A stretch of DNA of 9,744 nucleotides from Treponema sp. (GTDB lineage: Bacteria > Spirochaetota > Spirochaetia > Treponematales > Breznakiellaceae), in NCBI GenBank assembly GCA_031278755.1, contig JAITJV010000023.1:1-9744 (forward strand). Reading direction: 5' to 3'. Under the pieces are notes generated by a model that had not been told where the DNA came from, made no database searches, and saw nothing but the letters and a program-made list of their open reading frames with translations. A program made the translations under genes and the position numbers. Below, one piece after another: positions 6,692 to 9,744 of this stretch (position 1 is its first letter; every line of letters starts with the position of its first letter).

Positions 6692-9077
6692 TGAGCATGT
6701 CGATTATGTTTGCGGCTTTTTCAGGGGTCATTTCCGGATTCAGCATTGCGATGGAACGGAGCGGCATTTCCATCGCCATGATTTCCATCATAAGGCGCAG
6801 CCCCTGATCGCCGCCAAACTGCCTGCCGATTACCGCGCGGAATTCTTCAACCAGCTTTCCGCCGATTTCCGTATCCTTAATATCTTCAAGCGTATTGTTG
6901 ACGGTAAAAGGATCGCCGGGATTCCTCCGCGAAGGCGGCAGGGGCCTCCCCAGCAGCGCTTCAAACGCCGCATCGCTTACGGAAAATTCACCCTTCCCCT
7001 GCGAAAAATATTCCGCCGTCTTTTCCCTTAAGGGCGCAAGCGTCTTTTCAAGCCCGTCGCCTTCAACCTGAATCTCCACGGCAAGGCGTATATCGGCGCT
7101 GCCTGATCCGACAAGAAGCGAATAGGCCCCCCCTTCAACCGCCCATGAATCATGCGGAACGTTATAGTATGCAAAGCTCCTTTCATCAAGGATCATGTTC
7201 ACCGTTTTGCTTTCCCCCGGTTTAAGGAACACCTTTTCAAATCCCTTAAGTTCTTTTGGCGCCCTGAGTATTGCCGATGATGCCGGCGCGACATAAAGCT
7301 GGGCCGCTTCCGCGCCTTCCCTGCCGCCCGTGTTTTTTACGGTGAATTCAACGCGCAGCTTTTCACCTTTTTTGAACGAACCCCTTTCCGGCGCAAGGCC
7401 CGAATATTCAAACGAGGTGTAGGAAAGCCCGTGCCCGAAAGGCCATGCGGCGGTTTTGCCGGCTGCGTCATAGTGGCGGTAACCCACAAAAATGCTTTCC
7501 CTGTATTCGGCGGTCTTTCCCTTTCCGGGAAAATATTTGTACGACGAAACGTCCGAAAGTGAAAGGGGCCAGCTTTCCGCCAGCTTTCCTTCGGGGTTTG
7601 CCGCGCCGGTAAGCAGATCCGCCGCGGCGCCGCCGACGGCCTGCCCGCCCAGATACATGAGGAGTATTCCCTTTACTTTGCCGGCCCAGGGGAGGAGGGC
7701 CGGAGCGCCCTGATGCAGCACAACCACGGTATTGGGATTCGCCGCGGCGACCGCTTCTATCAGCCTGTTTTGGCCCTGAGGCATGTCCATGGACTTGCGG
7801 TCAAAGCCTTCGCTTTCATACTCATCGGGAAGCCCCGCAAACACAAGAGCCGCGTCTTTTTTTGCGGCCAGGGCGGCGGCTTCCCGTATCAGGGATTCTT
7901 CGTCCGCGGCTCCGGCTGAACCCGTTTCAGCACGGCCCTGAATATAGCCCCGCGCATATTCCGCGTCAACTCCGGCGGCAAGCAGTTCGTCAAATGCGCC
8001 GTCAAGCCGCGTGGGGTTGATCCTGCTGCTTCCCGCCCCCTGATACCGGGGGGCTTTCGCAAAGGCCCCAATCACCGCGGCGCTCTTTCCTTTAACAAGG
8101 GGAAGCACGCCTTCGTTTTTAAGGAGTACGGCGGATTTTGCCGCGGCCTTTCGGGCGAGCGCGTGATGGGCGGCGGCGTCAAATCCCGCGCCCTTTGCCC
8201 TTTCAAGGCTTTTCTGCGAAGACAGGATAAGTTCAATTATACGGAGTACAAGGGCGTCAAGTTCCGCCGCGCTTAATGTTCCGTTTTTAAGCGCCTCGAG
8301 AATTTTTGCGTCGTTATATCCCCGGGAACCGGGCATTTCAAGATCCAGTCCCGCTTTGGCCGCAGCAACGCGGTCATCCATGGCGCCCCAGTCCGTCACC
8401 ACAAGCCCCTTAAAACCCCACTCGCCGCGGAGAATGTCGGTAAGGAGCTTTTTGTTTTCGCACGCGTATGTTCCGTTGACGCGGTTGTAAGAGCACATCA
8501 CCGTCCATGGCTGCGCCTTCTTCACCGCCCGCTCAAATCCCGCAAGGTAAATTTCCCGCAAGGCCCGTTCGTCAACCACGGAGTCGCTTGTCATGCGCAA
8601 TGTTTCCTGGTTGTTCGCCGCATAGTGCTTGAGGCTGGCCCCCGTTCCCTTTTCCTGAATGCCTTCAATCAGGGCGGCGGCCATTTCGCCTGAAAGAAAG
8701 GGATCCTCGCTGAAGTATTCAAAATTGCGTCCGCAAAGGGGATTGCGCTTGATATTCGCCCCGGGCCCAAGAATGACGGCCACCTGTTCGCTGAGGCATT
8801 CTTCGGCGATTGCCCTGCCTGCGGACTTAAGCATATCGCGGTCAAAGCTGCACGCCGAAGCGCACGCCGCGGGAAAACAGGTTGCGGGAACGCTTTTGTT
8901 AAGGCCCAGGTGATCGCCGCTTCCCTGCTGCTTACGCAGACCGTGCGGACCGTCCGTTACCATAATTGAAGAAAGCCCAAGGCGCTCTACGCTCTTGAGC
9001 GTCCAGAAGTCCTTCCCCGAACACAGGGATGCCTTTTCTTCCGTCGTCAGTTCCTCAAGGATCTCTTTGGCCGTCAT
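6669..9077 (-). CDS. Glycoside hydrolase family 3 beta-glucosidase (cytoplasmic)
   Basis: Hydrolyses terminal beta-linked sugars (probably glucose) from imported oligosaccharides; 802 residues from this start. Domains: GH3 TIM barrel (about 5-285), with KHYAANNQE (150-158) and catalytic nucleophile Asp229 in VVTDWGA; alpha/beta sandwich (about 310-505); a segment with YRESIFVGYRHYD, where Glu527 is the likely acid/base by analogy to yeast BglI; and a fibronectin III-like domain (about 570-675). About 125 C-terminal residues follow (Met- and Glu-rich helices) of a type seen in other intracellular GH3 enzymes. No PA14 insert or signal peptide is visible. I chose ATG at 9077 over the in-frame TTG at 9095 because GGAGG (9087-9083) sits five bases before it and MTAKEILEELTTEEKASL is a normal GH3 start. 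It lies downstream of a CUT1 sugar permease, which fits import then hydrolysis. Beta-xylosidase or another specificity cannot be excluded. Confidence 0.95.
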   Translation of the reverse strand: MTAKEILEELTTEEKASLCSGKDFWTLKSVERLGLSSIMVTDGPHGLRKQQGSGDHLGLNKSVPATCFPAACASACSFDRDMLKSAGRAIAEECLSEQVAVILGPGANIKRNPLCGRNFEYFSEDPFLSGEMAAALIEGIQEKGTGASLKHYAANNQETLRMTSDSVVDERALREIYLAGFERAVKKAQPWTVMCSYNRVNGTYACENKKLLTDILRGEWGFKGLVVTDWGAMDDRVAAAKAGLDLEMPGSRGYNDAKILEALKNGTLSAAELDALVLRIIELILSSQKSLERAKGAGFDAAAHHALARKAAAKSAVLLKNEGVLPLVKGKSAAVIGAFAKAPRYQGAGSSRINPTRLDGAFDELLAAGVDAEYARGYIQGRAETGSAGAADEESLIREAAALAAKKDAALVFAGLPDEYESEGFDRKSMDMPQGQNRLIEAVAAANPNTVVVLHQGAPALLPWAGKVKGILLMYLGGQAVGGAAADLLTGAANPEGKLAESWPLSLSDVSSYKYFPGKGKTAEYRESIFVGYRHYDAAGKTAAWPFGHGLSYTSFEYSGLAPERGSFKKGEKLRVEFTVKNTGGREGAEAAQLYVAPASSAILRAPKELKGFEKVFLKPGESKTVNMILDERSFAYYNVPHDSWAVEGGAYSLLVGSGSADIRLAVEIQVEGDGLEKTLAPLREKTAEYFSQGKGEFSVSDAAFEALLGRPLPPSRRNPGDPFTVNNTLEDIKDTEIGGKLVEEFRAVIGRQFGGDQGLRLMMEIMAMEMPLRSIAMLNPEMTPEKAANIIDMLNAVPQSS

Positions 9078-9082
9078 TATTT

Positions 9083-9087
9083 CCTCC
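9083..9087 (-). promoter_or_regulatory. Ribosome binding site of the beta-glucosidase gene
   Basis: On the minus strand GGAGG (within GCGGAGGAAATAATG) precedes the ATG at 9077 by five bases. It decides the start codon: the longer reading from TTG at 9095 would place this site inside the coding sequence. Confidence 0.8.
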
Positions 9088-9113
9088 GCATACAAAACAT
9101 TTGCTTATATTAG

Positions 9114-9145
9114 CGTTGTTCAGAAGCCCCGGTTTCCGAACAACG
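9114..9145 (-). promoter_or_regulatory. Large hairpin/palindrome upstream of the beta-glucosidase start
   Basis: CGTTGTTC (9114-9121) and GAACAACG (9138-9145) are perfect 8-bp inverted arms, and pairing continues inward. In minus-strand RNA there is a G-U pair and then GAA with UUC, giving a 12-pair stem with an 8-base loop (ACCGGGGC). On the plus strand the G-U position becomes an A-C mismatch, so the RNA structure is better in the glucosidase sense direction. The 3' foot lies 36 bases before the ATG. It could be a 5'-leader hairpin, an operator for a dimeric regulator, or part of a dispersed repeat. TAATAT (9112-9107), directly downstream, is a possible -10 element, but no good -35 is seen at normal spacing. 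There is no T-run, so it is not an intrinsic terminator. Confidence 0.55.
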
Positions 9146-9200
9146 TCCGCCAAAAACACGGTCTCGCGGGGCCCGGCCCGAAAAACCGCAAGCTGCGCAA

Positions 9201-9217
9201 GCCGGGCTTCGCCTGGC
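9201..9217. repeat. GC-rich stem-loop in the permease-glucosidase gap
   Basis: GCCGGGC (9201-9207) pairs with GCCTGGC (9211-9217) around a TTC loop, with one G-T pair. It sits beside the 19-bp inverted repeat at 9219-9237 and a 7-bp direct repeat CGCAAGC (9187-9193 and 9196-9202). On the minus strand it is followed about 16 bases later by GTTTTT, so it might help end transcription of the upstream permease operon, but the spacing is too long for a standard terminator. Confidence 0.4.
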
Positions 9218-9218
9218 A

Positions 9219-9237
9219 GATAACCGGCCGGGTTATC
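9219..9237. repeat. Perfect inverted repeat, 7-bp arms
   Basis: GATAACC (9219-9225) and GGTTATC (9231-9237) flank GGCCG. The dyad lies 54 bases past the stop of the CUT1 permease gene. Possible roles are an operator, a transcript-stabilising stem-loop, or part of a dispersed repeat. No T-run follows, so a simple terminator is not supported. Confidence 0.5.
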
Positions 9238-9282
9238 GGACAAGTCCATTATTCTACGGGAAAGGCTTGTTTGCAAGACGAC

Positions 9283-9292
9283 GTCCGCGGAC
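9283..9292. repeat. 10-bp perfect palindrome at the permease stop codon
   Basis: GTCCGCGGAC is self-complementary and overlaps the last base of the permease stop codon (TAG, 9294-9292). It is short enough to arise by chance in GC-rich DNA. I list it because it adds to the cluster of dyads between 9114 and 9292. Confidence 0.3.
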
Positions 9293-9744
9293 TACCCCTT
9301 GATCGCCCCGGCCGTCATACCCGAGACTATCTTCCGGTTAAAAAAGATAAAGAGAACAAGGGGCGGTATCGTTATCAGCACGACGTCGGCAAAGAGCATG
9401 TTCCAGTAGCTTGAATAACGCCCCATAAAATTAAACAGGGTAAGCTGCACGGTTGGATTTTTCACACCGGGGAGAAAATACAGAGGATTTACGAAGTCGT
9501 TGAATATGTTAACCGCGGAAAGCACAACCACCGTCGCTGTTACGGGAAGCATCAGGGGAAAGATGATTTGTATAAAAAGGCGTACAGAGTTACAGCCGTC
9601 CACATAGGCCGCTTCTTCCATCTCGCGGGGTATGGTCGCGACATAGCCCCGGTAGAGCATGGTGGTAAAGGGGATGTTAAGGGCCACTTCGACGAGTATC
9701 ATGCCGAAAATGGATCTGTACACGCCTATAAGGTCCATGACCCA
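9292..9744 (-). CDS. Carbohydrate ABC transporter permease, CUT1/MalG-like (C-terminal part, cut by window edge)
   Basis: The last 150 residues of a sugar-importer inner-membrane subunit; the frame stays open to the right edge, so the N-terminal part is missing here. Hydrophobic segments lie around visible residues 12-30, 57-80 and 115-136. The EAA loop is clear and of MalG type: E44-A-A, G50, then IFPLMLP (61-67), the contact with the shared ATPase. The C-terminus ends in FFNRKIVSGMTAGAIKG, the typical end of these permeases (usually GLTAGAVKG). Related proteins come as a pair of permeases plus a binding protein, expected just off the right edge. Same strand as the beta-glucosidase and 214 bases upstream of it, so the substrate is probably a beta-glucoside or other plant oligosaccharide, but that is inference from position. 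Lipo-oligosaccharide-type (LplC/YtcP) specificity is an alternative. Confidence 0.93.
   Translation of the reverse strand, partial: WVMDLIGVYRSIFGMILVEVALNIPFTTMLYRGYVATIPREMEEAAYVDGCNSVRLFIQIIFPLMLPVTATVVVLSAVNIFNDFVNPLYFLPGVKNPTVQLTLFNFMGRYSSYWNMLFADVVLITIPPLVLFIFFNRKIVSGMTAGAIKG

Noticed and set aside
9078..9095. Longer beta-glucosidase start at TTG 9095
   Set aside because: It would place the strong GGAGG site inside the coding region; the ATG at 9077 has correct spacing and a family-typical N-terminus.
9219..9237. Inverted repeat as an insertion-sequence end or attachment site
   Set aside because: No transposase or integrase nearby, no target-site duplication, and only one short dyad.
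9055..9276. A 73-codon minus-strand frame as an independent small gene
   Set aside because: TTG start, no ribosome binding site, overlaps the glucosidase start and spans several hairpins. Kept only as part of the intergenic-repeat finding.
1..9744. CRISPR array, tRNA, rRNA, phage or defence genes
   Set aside because: No regularly spaced repeats, no tRNA-like cloverleaf noticed by eye, and every long frame is accounted for by metabolic, transport or repair genes or by the unknown protein.

Overview
This 9.7 kb window looks like ordinary bacterial chromosome, moderately GC-rich and densely coding. The organism is probably a free-living or gut-associated spirochaete of the Treponema group. That placement is an inference from the feel of the proteins (the helicase and the unrecognised protein behind it, the cytoplasmic GH3 enzyme beside a CUT1 sugar transporter). 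No rRNA or other marker gene is present to confirm it.

Left half, plus strand (1-3362): a three-gene polar amino-acid ABC importer, consisting of a lipoprotein binding protein whose 5' end may lie outside the window, a permease and an ATPase. The genes are packed stop-to-start or overlapping. The permease has features reminiscent of cystine transporters. A good ribosome binding site and a 39-bp gap then lead into a glutathionyl-hydroquinone reductase-like protein (xi-class GST family) with the catalytic Cys-Pro motif. The four genes are probably one operon that couples thiol or amino-acid uptake to a thiol-dependent reductase. A 78-bp gap with two stem-loops separates this block from the converging minus-strand genes.

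Right half, minus strand (9744 down to 3441): in transcription order, the C-terminal half of a CUT1 (MalG-like) sugar ABC permease cut by the window edge; a 214-bp hairpin-rich intergenic region; a cytoplasmic GH3 beta-glucosidase; a UvrD/PcrA-type helicase that keeps a C-terminal Tudor-like domain; and an unrecognised 303-residue protein that faintly resembles a class III aminotransferase fold. The last three genes overlap (23 bp and 4 bp), which suggests translational coupling. The permease and glucosidase fit together functionally: an oligosaccharide is imported and then hydrolysed inside the cell. The helicase and unknown gene appear to ride on the same transcript.

I found no CRISPR array, tRNA, rRNA, insertion sequence or obvious defence system. 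The points most worth a second look are the large hairpin/palindrome just upstream of the beta-glucosidase start, the altered thiol-binding site of the reductase, and the unknown protein behind the helicase.
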